Program-made: the position numbers and the translations under genes
Notes under the pieces: model-generated
Databases searched by the model: none
What the model was told of the DNA's origin: nothing
The model's input: only the letters and a program-made list of their open reading frames with translations
Shown: positions 1 through 6,701 of the stretch, piece after piece
Layout of the letters: every line of letters starts with the position of its first letter
Numbering within the stretch: position 1 is the first letter of the stretch
Source: JAZQNF01 sp045641505
GTDB taxonomy: Bacteria; Bacillota; Clostridia; Lachnospirales; Bianqueaceae
Reading direction: 5' to 3'
Assembly: GCA_045641505.1 (NCBI GenBank)
Contig: JAZUHB010000115.1
Span: forward strand, 1 to 10,169
DNA: 10,169 nucleotides

Positions 1-177
1 TACGCCCGCAACGGAGGGCACATCATGATCAAGCTGTTCAACGACGGCCGGGAAGGAAAGTCTGTCCGGATTGCGAAGGGTGAAGCCTTCGCACAGGGCG
101 TCTTTACCGAGTACGGCATCACTTTCGACGACGGCGCGGACGGGATCCGCACCGGCGGCTTCGGAAGCACTACCTGA
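1..177 (+). CDS. dut: dUTP diphosphatase (dUTPase), C-terminal fragment
   Basis: This is the last 58 codons of a gene that begins before the window. dUTPase hydrolyses dUTP to dUMP and pyrophosphate, which keeps uracil out of DNA and supplies dUMP for dTMP synthesis. The fragment ends with GGFGSTT, which matches the glycine-rich motif V (GGFGSTG) that closes over the nucleotide in trimeric dUTPases. Before it, KGEAFAQGVF corresponds to motif IV (G-x-R-I-A-Q type), and the NGGHIMIKLFNDGREGK stretch resembles clostridial dUTPases. The stop TGA is at 175-177, and murT follows after 15 bases. The catalytic motifs I-III lie outside the window, so activity cannot be judged. The assignment rests on family memory of motifs IV and V. 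Confidence 0.85.
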   Translation, partial: YARNGGHIMIKLFNDGREGKSVRIAKGEAFAQGVFTEYGITFDDGADGIRTGGFGSTT

Positions 178-192
178 ACCTGAGGTATTCCC

Positions 193-1584
193 ATGATCCG
201 TTTCTTTCTCGCGCTCTGGGGCGCGAAGCTCTATCAGTTCTATCTTAAGCTGAAGGGCACCGCCTCGGACCGGCCGGGGCTTCTTGCCACGAAGATCTGT
301 CCCGATTTCCTGAAAAGGGTGAAAAAGCCCGGGACCGTCATCGCCGTGACCGGCACCAACGGCAAGAGCACTACCTCCATCCTGATCGCCCATAAGCTGA
401 TGAACGAGGGCCGCCGCGTCTCCTTCAACGAGGGCGGCGCCAACTGCATGGCAGGCTTCGCGCTCAATTTCCTGCGCGGCGTCGATATTTTCAACCGTCT
501 GAAGGTCGATGCCTCCGTCCTCGAGATGGACGAGCTCACGCTCGACGAGATGGCGCCCTCTATCGTGCCGAACCTCATTCTGGTCACGAATCTCTGCCGC
601 GATTCCATCCGCCGCAACGGTCATCCGGAGAATATCTTCAATCACATCCATAAGGCTCTCGCAATCTGGGGCGGCCGCACGAAGGCTGTCCTGAACTCGG
701 ACGACCCGATCAGCGCGTTCCTCGCGGACGGTACCGGCGCGGAGGCGGTCTGGTACGGCATGAACGACCTTCATACCGAGCCCTATGAGAACCGCTACAA
801 GGACATCGCCTGCTGCCCGTCCTGCAGCGGCCGGCTGGACTACAAATACCGCCTGTACCGGCACATCGGCTCCTATGAGTGCTCGTCTTGCGGGCTGAAG
901 AATCCCGCGCCTGCCTATTTCGCGGAAAGCGCTGACCTCGCCGGACGCCGCGTTTCGGTCCGGGAGGAGAGCGGCGTCTTTGCGTATCCCCTGATCTCCG
1001 ACACGCTTTTCAACGCGTACAACGTGCTGAGCGCCGTGGCGGTTCTCCGGGAACTCGGTGAGGCGCCCGCGGAGATCGCGGACTTCCTCGCCGCTCAGAA
1101 AATGCCCGAGATCCGCGAGACCAGCGTCGAATACGGCGGCGTCACCTACCTCACCTTCTGCGGCAAGGGACAGAACGGAAGCTCCCTCTCCACCAACTTC
1201 GAGTTCCTCGCGAAGGATCCCGCCGACAAGGCGATCGTGCTGGTGGTCGATGAGCTTCAGGACAAGAACCATCCGCCCGAAACGCTCACCTGGATCTACG
1301 AAACCGATTACGAATTCCTGAACGTCCCGCAGGTGAAGCAGATCGTCTGCGGCGGCCATATGTTCCTGAACCATAAGCTGCGGATGCTGCTGGCCGGCAT
1401 TCCCGAAGAGAAAATCGTCTGCGTCGAGGACGAGGCCGACATCGCCGCCCGGGTGCTCCGAGAAGGCATCGAGCGCGTCTATGTGATGTTCGACATCGAC
1501 TTTGTCGACAAGGGCTTCCGGATCCGCGACGCGATCGTGGAAGAGGCCCGCAAGGCGAAGGAAGCGGAGGAGGCACGGTCATGA
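193..1584 (+). CDS. murT: MurT-like Mur ligase (lipid II isoglutaminyl synthase subunit), divergent
   Basis: MurT is the ATP-dependent ligase subunit of MurT/GatD, which amidates the alpha-carboxyl of D-Glu in lipid II at the cytoplasmic membrane face. The 463-residue length is normal. Visible landmarks are the P-loop TGTNGKST (53-60), the EMDE segment with a likely metal-binding Glu (111-114), a four-cysteine zinc ribbon (C208, C211, C230, C233) that is the MurT hallmark within the Mur central domain, FNAYNVLSAVA (273-283), and a DUF1727-type C-terminal domain from about residue 310. That last domain is divergent. The usual KNPAGFNE-type motif is replaced near 323-336, and the position of the Asp that completes the GatD triad appears to be Glu363 (PPETLTW instead of a DG-x-D-x-SW form). 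A TGAGGT ribosome site (181-186) lies 6 nt before the ATG. The gene overlaps the next by ATGA. Family assignment is firm; the amidation role is uncertain. Confidence 0.9.
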   Translation: MIRFFLALWGAKLYQFYLKLKGTASDRPGLLATKICPDFLKRVKKPGTVIAVTGTNGKSTTSILIAHKLMNEGRRVSFNEGGANCMAGFALNFLRGVDIFNRLKVDASVLEMDELTLDEMAPSIVPNLILVTNLCRDSIRRNGHPENIFNHIHKALAIWGGRTKAVLNSDDPISAFLADGTGAEAVWYGMNDLHTEPYENRYKDIACCPSCSGRLDYKYRLYRHIGSYECSSCGLKNPAPAYFAESADLAGRRVSVREESGVFAYPLISDTLFNAYNVLSAVAVLRELGEAPAEIADFLAAQKMPEIRETSVEYGGVTYLTFCGKGQNGSSLSTNFEFLAKDPADKAIVLVVDELQDKNHPPETLTWIYETDYEFLNVPQVKQIVCGGHMFLNHKLRMLLAGIPEEKIVCVEDEADIAARVLREGIERVYVMFDIDFVDKGFRIRDAIVEEARKAKEAEEARS

Positions 1585-2300
1585 AAAAGCTGGAAGTCCT
1601 TTTCCCTGATTTCTGCCATCTGTACGCGGAGGGCTGGAACGCCGATTATCTGGCGAAATGCTCGCCGGAGATCGAAGTGATCGAAACGCTCAATCACGAG
1701 GTGCCCGCCTTCGTCCGCGGCGACGTCGACATGGTCTATCTGGGCGCCGCCTCCGAGACGAAGCAGGAGCTCATCCTCGAGCGGCTCCGTCCCTACAAGG
1801 CTCGCATCGAGGAGCTGATTGAGCGCGGCACGGTGTTTCTGGTGACCGGCAACGCCCCCGAGATCTTCGGCACGGAGATCCGGGACGGCGGGCGCGTCAT
1901 CCCCGCGCTGGGGCTCTTTCCCTTCCACGCGGTGCGGAACCCCGGCCTCAGCCGCCATAATTCCCAGTTTATCGGCGAATTCGAGGGCATGACCGTCCTC
2001 GGCCACAAGAGCCAGTTTTCCTTCGCCTATCCCGATGAAGAGGGCGCGTCCGATATCGAGCCTGCCTTCATCCGTCTGGAACAGGGAACCGGCATGAACC
2101 CCGGCTCGATGCTCGAGGGCGTGCGCAGGAACAATTTCTTCGCCACCTATTCGCTGGGCCCGTTCCTGATCCTGAACCCGGATTTCGACAAGTATCTGCT
2201 CCGACTGCTCGGTCTGCCGGACAGCCTCGCCCATGAGGACGAGATTTACGACGCCTACCGCTACCGGCTCACGGAGCTTCGGAGAGCGCTTCAAGGATGA
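1581..2300 (+). CDS. gatD: GatD-like class I glutamine amidotransferase homologue lacking Cys and His catalytic residues
   Basis: Position directly after murT (ATGA overlap, strong GGAGGAGG site at 1567-1574), the 239-residue length and several alignable blocks identify the GatD family. GatD normally releases ammonia from glutamine for MurT. Alignable blocks are YLGAASETKQ (53-62, usually GGGSDREQ), FLVTGNAPEIFG (86-97, the nucleophile elbow, usually ICGGYQFLG), IPALGLFPFHA (107-117) and ATYSLGP (188-194, usually GTYLHGP). In these blocks the nucleophile Cys is Thr89 and the catalytic His is Leu192. The only two cysteines, C12 and C27, are in unrelated places. I infer that it cannot hydrolyse glutamine by the standard mechanism and may be a structural or regulatory partner of the MurT-like protein, or bind another ligand. 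The family comparison uses remembered S. aureus GatD sequence, so the exact column assignment needs an alignment. Confidence 0.75.
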   Translation: MKKLEVLFPDFCHLYAEGWNADYLAKCSPEIEVIETLNHEVPAFVRGDVDMVYLGAASETKQELILERLRPYKARIEELIERGTVFLVTGNAPEIFGTEIRDGGRVIPALGLFPFHAVRNPGLSRHNSQFIGEFEGMTVLGHKSQFSFAYPDEEGASDIEPAFIRLEQGTGMNPGSMLEGVRRNNFFATYSLGPFLILNPDFDKYLLRLLGLPDSLAHEDEIYDAYRYRLTELRRALQG

Positions 2301-3580
2301 GCGTCTATCTGGTCATCGACCTGAAGTCCTTCTACGCTTCGGTCGAATGTGTGGAGCGGGGGCTCGATCCGATGACCACGAATCTCGTGGTGGCGGATCC
2401 GGACCGGTCGGACAAGACGATCTGTCTGGCCGTCTCGCCCTCGATGAAGGCGCTCGGCGTCCGGAATCGCTGCCGTGTGTTCGAGATTCCTCCCGGCATC
2501 GACTACATCATGGCCGAGCCGCAGATGCAGAAATACATCGATTACGCGGCGAACATCTACGCCATCTATCTGCGCTACATCGCGCCGGAGGACATCCACG
2601 TCTATTCGGTGGACGAGGCCTTCCTGGACCTCACGCATTATCTGGACCGCTACCACATGACGGCCCGGGAGATGGCCCTCTTTCTGATGGACAAGATCAC
2701 GGAGGAGATCGGCGTGCGCTCCACCGCGGGCATCGGAACGAATCTCTATCTCGCCAAAATCGCGCTGGACGTGACGGCGAAGCATTCCCCGGATTTCATC
2801 GGGGAGCTGACGGAGGAGAGCTACCGCGAGACCCTCTGGGACTACCGGCCGCTCACGAAATTCTGGAGGATCGGCGCCGGCATCGCCGAAAGGCTGGCCG
2901 GCTGCGGAATCTTCACGATGCGCGATATCGCGATGGCCGACGAAGAGCTGCTCTACCGTCTGTTCGGCATCGACGCGGAACTTCTCATCGACCACGCCTG
3001 GGGGCGCGAATCCGTCACGATCGCGGACATCAAGGCATATAAGCCGAAGTCGACCTCGATCACCCAGGGCCAGGTCCTGATGCGGGATTACAGCTACACG
3101 GAGGGCCTTCTCATCGTGAAGGAGATGACGGACGCGCTGTGCCTGCAGCTTGCGGACAAGAAGCTGAAGGCCGGATGCTGCGGACTGCTGGTTCGCCCCG
3201 CAAAAGGAAGCGGCCCCGCGCCGAACGTTTCGGTGACCTTCGAGCGCCCGGTTTCGTCCCCCGCGGTGCTGATCCCCGCGCTCGCGGAGCTTTACGAACG
3301 CTGCGTTCCGAAAAGCATGATGATCCGCGGCTTCAATCTGTCCCTTGGACTTCTCGAACTAGAGAACGGCGACGAACAGCTGTCCCTTCTCGGTGAAGAG
3401 AACGAGAAGGAAAAGCGCAGCCGGGAGCTGCAGGAGAGCCTGCTTACCCTCAAAAAGAAATTCGGGAAGAACGCGGTGCTCCGCGGCATGGACTTCGAGG
3501 ACGCCGCGACGACCCGGGAGCGTAATGAGCAGATCGGCGGCCACAAGGCAGGCCGGTCCGCGAAGGAGGGCGGAAGATGA
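2297..3580 (+). CDS. Y-family translesion DNA polymerase, UmuC/DinB type
   Basis: This is an error-prone polymerase that copies damaged template and works with the replisome through the sliding clamp. Palm and finger motifs are intact: IDLKSFYASVE (7-17) carries metal ligand Asp8 and the steric-gate aromatic Tyr13, and YSVDEAF (103-109) carries Asp105 and Glu106. STAGIGTNLYLAK (142-154) is the conserved segment after the palm. FWRIGAGIAERLAGCGIFTMRDIA (189-212) is the helix-hairpin-helix thumb, followed by the little-finger domain. EQLSLLG (360-366) fits a beta-clamp-binding motif. The tail (about 386-418, with RGMDFEDAATTRERN and QIGGHKA) is typical of Gram-positive UmuC-like proteins. Length 427 is normal. 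The ATG overlaps the previous stop by ATGA with only a weak ribosome site, so translational coupling is likely. A YolD-like gene follows, as is common for this family in Firmicutes. No SOS box was found. Confidence 0.93.
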   Translation: MSVYLVIDLKSFYASVECVERGLDPMTTNLVVADPDRSDKTICLAVSPSMKALGVRNRCRVFEIPPGIDYIMAEPQMQKYIDYAANIYAIYLRYIAPEDIHVYSVDEAFLDLTHYLDRYHMTAREMALFLMDKITEEIGVRSTAGIGTNLYLAKIALDVTAKHSPDFIGELTEESYRETLWDYRPLTKFWRIGAGIAERLAGCGIFTMRDIAMADEELLYRLFGIDAELLIDHAWGRESVTIADIKAYKPKSTSITQGQVLMRDYSYTEGLLIVKEMTDALCLQLADKKLKAGCCGLLVRPAKGSGPAPNVSVTFERPVSSPAVLIPALAELYERCVPKSMMIRGFNLSLGLLELENGDEQLSLLGEENEKEKRSRELQESLLTLKKKFGKNAVLRGMDFEDAATTRERNEQIGGHKAGRSAKEGGR

Positions 3581-3909
3581 GCGGACACGTCAAAATGTCG
3601 ACAGCCCAGCGGGCCAAGCAATTTCTGCCGTTCGCGGGCGTTCGAGGCCTCGACGAGGCCCTGGCCCTCAAGGAGCAGGAGCTTCTGTTTACCTCCGAAA
3701 GCGTGCTTTCCGAGGAGCAGCTGGCGCGGCTCGACGAAGCGCTCCGCGCGCTCACGCCCGGCGACGAGATCATCCTCGAGTATTATGACGGCGGCTGCTA
3801 CCGGACCGAAAAGGGACGCGCCGAGAAGCTCGACCCGGTCGGAAGGCATCTGATCTTCGACGGAAAGCGGATCCCGTTCGGCTCGGTCCGCGAGCTCCGT
3901 CTTGTATGA
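3577..3909 (+). CDS. YolD-like protein, partner of UmuC-like polymerase
   Basis: This 110-residue protein contains RAKQFLPFAGVRGLDEAL (12-29), which matches the RAAQFxPFAALxGYDEAI-type motif of clostridial YolD-like proteins. YolD proteins are encoded next to UmuC-like polymerases in Firmicutes and have been proposed to act as functional counterparts of UmuD, although the mechanism is unproven. The middle (about 31-60) is charged and probably helical (LSEEQLARLDEALRALTPGD). The rest (about 63-107) is beta-rich and contains YYDGGCY and GRHLIFDGKRIPF, consistent with a small barrel domain. The start overlaps the polymerase stop by ATGA and has a strong AAGGAGG site at 3563-3569, so this protein may be made at higher level than the polymerase. 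There is no sign of a self-cleavage (Ser/Lys) domain like that of UmuD. Confidence 0.85.
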   Translation: MSGHVKMSTAQRAKQFLPFAGVRGLDEALALKEQELLFTSESVLSEEQLARLDEALRALTPGDEIILEYYDGGCYRTEKGRAEKLDPVGRHLIFDGKRIPFGSVRELRLV

Positions 3910-3917
3910 AACATCTG

Positions 3918-3923
3918 AAAGGA
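3918..3923 (+). promoter_or_regulatory. Ribosome binding site that decides the pssA start
   Basis: AAAGGA lies 6 nt before the ATG at 3930. An in-frame ATG at 3906, overlapping the yolD-like stop, has no purine-rich site before it. A start at 3906 would add eight residues (MKHLKGTP) before the hydrophilic MKKPVGVWNY that normally precedes the first membrane helix. I therefore prefer 3930. Confidence 0.6.
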
Positions 3924-3929
3924 ACACCC

Positions 3930-4592
3930 ATGAAGAAACCCGTCGGTGTCTGGAATTACACCGTGATCCTGACGTATCTGTCGCTTGGCTGCGCCGTCGC
4001 CGGCATTTTCCTCAGCGCCGCCGGCCATGTATATGCCGCCTGTTTTTTGCTGCTCGGGAGCGGTCTCTGCGACGCGTTCGACGGCCGGGTGGCCCGAAGC
4101 AAGAAGGACCGGACCGAGCTCGAAAAGGGCTTCGGCATCCAGATCGACTCGCTGACCGACGTGGTCGCTTTCGGTGTGCTGCCCGCGGCGATGGGCTCGG
4201 CGCTTCTCGGCTCTTCCGAAGCTCTCGCGGAGCGTCCCGGGCTTCGCATCCTCGGCTTCGTACTGCTCGGGCTCTTCGTGCTGGCCGGCCTCATCCGGCT
4301 CGCGTATTTCAACGTGACGGAGGAGGAGCTGCAGCAAAGCGGCGAAGGACACCGGAAGTTCTATCTCGGCTTTCCGATCACGACATCCTGCCTGTATTTC
4401 CCGACCTTCCTGCTCATCCGCTATCTGGCCGGCTTCGACGGAGCCGTCCTCTACGCGGTACTCGCCTTCGTGCTCGGCGCGCTCTTCATTGCGCCCGTGA
4501 AGGTGCCGAAGCCCGGACTCAAAGGGATCCTTTGCCTGGTGCTTTTGGCCGCGGCCGAACTGCTCGTTTTGATTTTGTTTTCCGTGTTCTGA
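3930..4592 (+). CDS. pssA: CDP-alcohol phosphatidyltransferase, probable CDP-diacylglycerol-serine O-phosphatidyltransferase
   Basis: This is a membrane enzyme that transfers a phosphatidyl group from CDP-diacylglycerol to an alcohol, probably serine, as the first step to phosphatidylserine and phosphatidylethanolamine. The signature is present: D48-A-F-D51-G52-R-V-A55-R56, then G69-I-Q-I-D73-S-L-T-D77, which gives all four metal-binding and catalytic aspartates. The spacing between AR and G is 12 residues, against 8 in the classical pattern; I believe this longer form is seen in clostridial Pss-like proteins. About six hydrophobic segments follow the usual topology (roughly 10-30, 34-47, 79-94, 107-128, 149-168, 171-190 and 198-219, with some uncertain), and length is 220 residues from the preferred start. 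FGIQIDSLTDVVAFGVLP resembles PssA more than PgsA. The substrate is an inference. The gene lies 20 nt after the yolD-like gene. Confidence 0.85.
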   Translation: MKKPVGVWNYTVILTYLSLGCAVAGIFLSAAGHVYAACFLLLGSGLCDAFDGRVARSKKDRTELEKGFGIQIDSLTDVVAFGVLPAAMGSALLGSSEALAERPGLRILGFVLLGLFVLAGLIRLAYFNVTEEELQQSGEGHRKFYLGFPITTSCLYFPTFLLIRYLAGFDGAVLYAVLAFVLGALFIAPVKVPKPGLKGILCLVLLAAAELLVLILFSVF

Positions 4593-4619
4593 AAAAAATA
4601 CTGAAAGAGGTAACTTATC

Positions 4620-5495
4620 ATGGCAGAAAATCAGATTCCCCAGTTTCCGCGCACCGAGGTCGGCGGCCTGTCGCTTTCCCGAATGATCATCGGAACGAAC
4701 TGGATGCTGGGCTTTTCCCACACCTCCAGCGCGGCGGACGCGCTCATCCGTGAGCGCTATCAGACGCCCGAGGATTTCCAGGACATCCTGGATGCGTACC
4801 TGATGTACGGCATCGACACCGTCATGGCGCCCATCAGCTCGAACCCCAAGCTGATCGAGGCGCTGAACCTCTGTGAGGACCGTCACGGCCGCAAGCTGAT
4901 TCGCATCGATACGCCCAATCTCTTCATGGACAACACCGATGAGGCCCGCCGCCAGTCGGAGGAGGTCGTGAGGAAGAGCCGCGCCTGCGGCAGCGATCTC
5001 TGCCTGATCCACCACTCCCGCGCGGAACAGCTCGTGAACAAGAACACCCGCACCATCGACCGCCTGGACGATTACACCTACATGATTCGCGAGGCGGGCA
5101 TGATTCCCGGTTTGTCCGCCCACATGCCTGAGCTCATCACCTACACCGACGCCAACGGCTACGACATCGAGACCTACATCTCCATCTTCAATGCCGCCGG
5201 CTTCCTGATGCAGGTCGAGATCGAGGAGGTCGCGAAGATCATCCAGAAGGCGAAGAAGCCTGTCATGAACATCAAATCCATGGCCGCCGGACGTCTCACG
5301 CCCTTCGTCGGTCTGACCTTCAACTGGAACGTGCTGCGTCCCTGCGACATGCTGACCCTCGGCGCCTTCAATGCCGCGGAGGTGCATGAGGACGTGGAAA
5401 TTTCTCTGGCTGCACTTGAGCACCGCTTCCCCGAGCTGGGCCGCCGTTCGAGCCCCGCTCCGGATCAGGGTGCTTTCGCACATAATAAAATCTAA
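4620..5495 (+). CDS. TIM-barrel-like protein of unknown function, possibly distant to aldo/keto reductases
   Basis: I recognise this as a type seen in anaerobic bacteria but cannot name its reaction. It has 291 residues, no signal peptide and no membrane segment, so it is probably cytosolic. Alternating short hydrophobic strands and helices suggest a TIM barrel: RMIIGTNWML (21-30), GIDTVMAP (64-71), KLIRIDTP (92-99), DLCLIHHS (126-133), MIPGLSAHMPE (161-171), GFLMQVE (194-200), PVMNIKSMAAGRL (214-226) and DMLTLGAFNAAEVHEDVEIS (243-262). Conserved-looking polar positions at strand ends are H34, H131, H132, H168, E171, K219 and E254, which could form an active site. The KSMAAGRLTP stretch recalls the KPLAxG segment of aldo/keto reductases, but the Asp-Tyr-Lys-His tetrad is not evident. 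An AAAGAGGT site (4604-4611) lies 8 nt before the ATG. The gene is followed after 13 nt by the 71-residue gene, so shared transcription is likely. Confidence 0.7.
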   Translation: MAENQIPQFPRTEVGGLSLSRMIIGTNWMLGFSHTSSAADALIRERYQTPEDFQDILDAYLMYGIDTVMAPISSNPKLIEALNLCEDRHGRKLIRIDTPNLFMDNTDEARRQSEEVVRKSRACGSDLCLIHHSRAEQLVNKNTRTIDRLDDYTYMIREAGMIPGLSAHMPELITYTDANGYDIETYISIFNAAGFLMQVEIEEVAKIIQKAKKPVMNIKSMAAGRLTPFVGLTFNWNVLRPCDMLTLGAFNAAEVHEDVEISLAALEHRFPELGRRSSPAPDQGAFAHNKI

Positions 5496-5508
5496 AAAGG
5501 AGAAGCAA

Positions 5509-5724
5509 ATGATTTCCAAAGACAAGCTGATCAAGGCCTATGAAGGCCAGACGGCCTCCGAACTCGTGAAAGCCCCCATTTACGCGCTGCAGGGCGTTTC
5601 CGAAGCGGATGCCGAGAAAATGAAGGAAGCGTTCGGAATCGACAATATCATGGAGATGGCAGTGCTGAATTTCTACCGCCGCGCGAAAGAGATCGCGGAA
5701 GCTGCCGGAAAGGAAGAAGCGTAA
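5509..5724 (+). CDS. Small 71-residue protein with helix-hairpin-helix-like domain
   Basis: No named function is recognised. The 71-residue protein starts at the ATG at 5509, with an AAGGAG site (5497-5502) 6 nt upstream; a longer open frame from 5371 lies inside the preceding gene and is not used. It is predicted to be all helical. LQGVSEADAEKMKEAFGIDNIMEMA (27-51) looks like a helix-hairpin-helix-type unit, with GVS as one turn and FGI as the next, similar to folds in DNA-binding or protein-interaction domains. Residues 7-68 align without gaps to residues 254-315 of the next protein, with 28 identities by hand count. The stop codon shares its last base with the next start (TAATG). The two proteins therefore probably share a partner or form a complex. 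Nucleic-acid binding is possible but not shown. Confidence 0.75.
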   Translation: MISKDKLIKAYEGQTASELVKAPIYALQGVSEADAEKMKEAFGIDNIMEMAVLNFYRRAKEIAEAAGKEEA

Positions 5725-6674
5725 TGAACAAGAAACAGCGTACTCAGTCTACCGTCGGCCTGATCGCCGCGATCCTCGGCGCGATCCTTCTTCTCATGAG
5801 TGTCCTGAGTGAAGTCGCGGCCAAGATGACAGCTCTTTTCCCCGTGTTCCTGATCGCGGGCACCGCCTTAACTCTGTTTGCCTGCATTTTCATGCTCTGC
5901 CTCTCCGATAAGGAAAACGGCAAGGCATACCGTTTCGTCATGATCCTGTTCGTGATCCATACGGCTCTCATTTGCCCCCTGTGCCTCGTCGAGGCTTCCT
6001 TGGTCACGCAGATCCTGCACGCTGTCGCTGACGGCGCCGCGTTCGCCTTCCTGCTGGCCCTGTGCTTCGCTGTCCTCGGAAAGAGAAATGTCCTGTTCCC
6101 GCTGATCGGCTTCGCTGTCTGCGCAGGCCTTTTCTTCGTGATTCCCCTGATCCCCGCGATCCTTCTGATGGCCGCTGCCGTGGCGCTTCTGATCGCCTCG
6201 ATCATCGGTTACCGCAAGAACGCGGATCTCTGCTTCTGGGGTATCCTGGCCGCGGCCGTGATCCTTGTCATCAGCGTCATCTCGATGGTCCGCGGCGATG
6301 TGATGGTTAGCACGAACTACCTGCATGTTACGCTCGCGGTCACCGCGATCTGCGCCGTGACGGCCTGCCCGTTCCCCGTCATCCCCGTCCCCGTCCGTGA
6401 GGTCCCCGAGGAGGAGAAGGAGGAGAAGGAGCCCGAGATGGACAAAGCCATCGCCGAGATCAGCCTTCCCATCGAGAAGTGGATCATCAAGAAGTACCAG
6501 GGTCTTTCCGCCAAAGAGCTGCTGGACGCGCCTGTCGACGCGCTGAAGGGCCTTTCCGCCGGTGACGCCGAGCTCCTGAAAGACGCCTTCGGCATCAAGA
6601 CGATCGGCGACCTGGCGAAGAACAAGTTCTTCGGCTGGGCGGAGGAGATCGTCGCCGAATCTTTGAAGAAGTAA
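5724..6674 (+). CDS. Seven-segment membrane protein with C-terminal helix-hairpin-helix-like cytosolic domain
   Basis: The 316-residue protein has an integral membrane part with about seven hydrophobic stretches (roughly 10-30, 36-60, 70-90, 98-118, 124-145, 147-163 and 169-189, with another at 199-221, so seven or eight). These are followed by an acidic, charged linker (229-240, PEEEKEEKEPEMD) and a soluble tail (about 245-316). The tail is homologous to the preceding 71-residue protein, including the conserved AFGI and GLS/GVS elements. Positive residues at the N terminus (MNKKQR) and in the loop at 163-165 fit the usual inside-positive pattern. I do not recognise a transporter or receptor signature, so function is unknown. 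An AAAGGA site (5709-5714) lies 9 nt before the ATG, which overlaps the upstream stop. The arrangement suggests a membrane anchor that recruits, or is regulated by, the soluble paralogue. Confidence 0.75.
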   Translation: MNKKQRTQSTVGLIAAILGAILLLMSVLSEVAAKMTALFPVFLIAGTALTLFACIFMLCLSDKENGKAYRFVMILFVIHTALICPLCLVEASLVTQILHAVADGAAFAFLLALCFAVLGKRNVLFPLIGFAVCAGLFFVIPLIPAILLMAAAVALLIASIIGYRKNADLCFWGILAAAVILVISVISMVRGDVMVSTNYLHVTLAVTAICAVTACPFPVIPVPVREVPEEEKEEKEPEMDKAIAEISLPIEKWIIKKYQGLSAKELLDAPVDALKGLSAGDAELLKDAFGIKTIGDLAKNKFFGWAEEIVAESLKK

Positions 6675-6701
6675 AAAACTTAGGGAATCGAGGCTGCCGA
6701 T

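Noticed and set aside
3906..3929. Upstream ATG for pssA at 3906
   Set aside because: No ribosome site lies before it, whereas AAAGGA is well placed for the ATG at 3930.
4575..4602. Possible promoter TTGTTT-16-AATACT before the TIM-barrel gene
   Set aside because: Both hexamers match poorly, and part of it lies inside the pssA coding end with its A/T-rich Leu and Phe codons. The evidence is too weak to list.
5371..5508. N-terminal extension of the 71-residue protein into the TIM-barrel gene
   Set aside because: The extension is out-of-frame reading of the TIM-barrel coding sequence, and the ATG at 5509 has a strong ribosome site.
3798..5534. Long open frame (578 codons) on the minus strand
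   Set aside because: It is antisense to pssA and the TIM-barrel gene, has the same compositional artefact and no domain motif.
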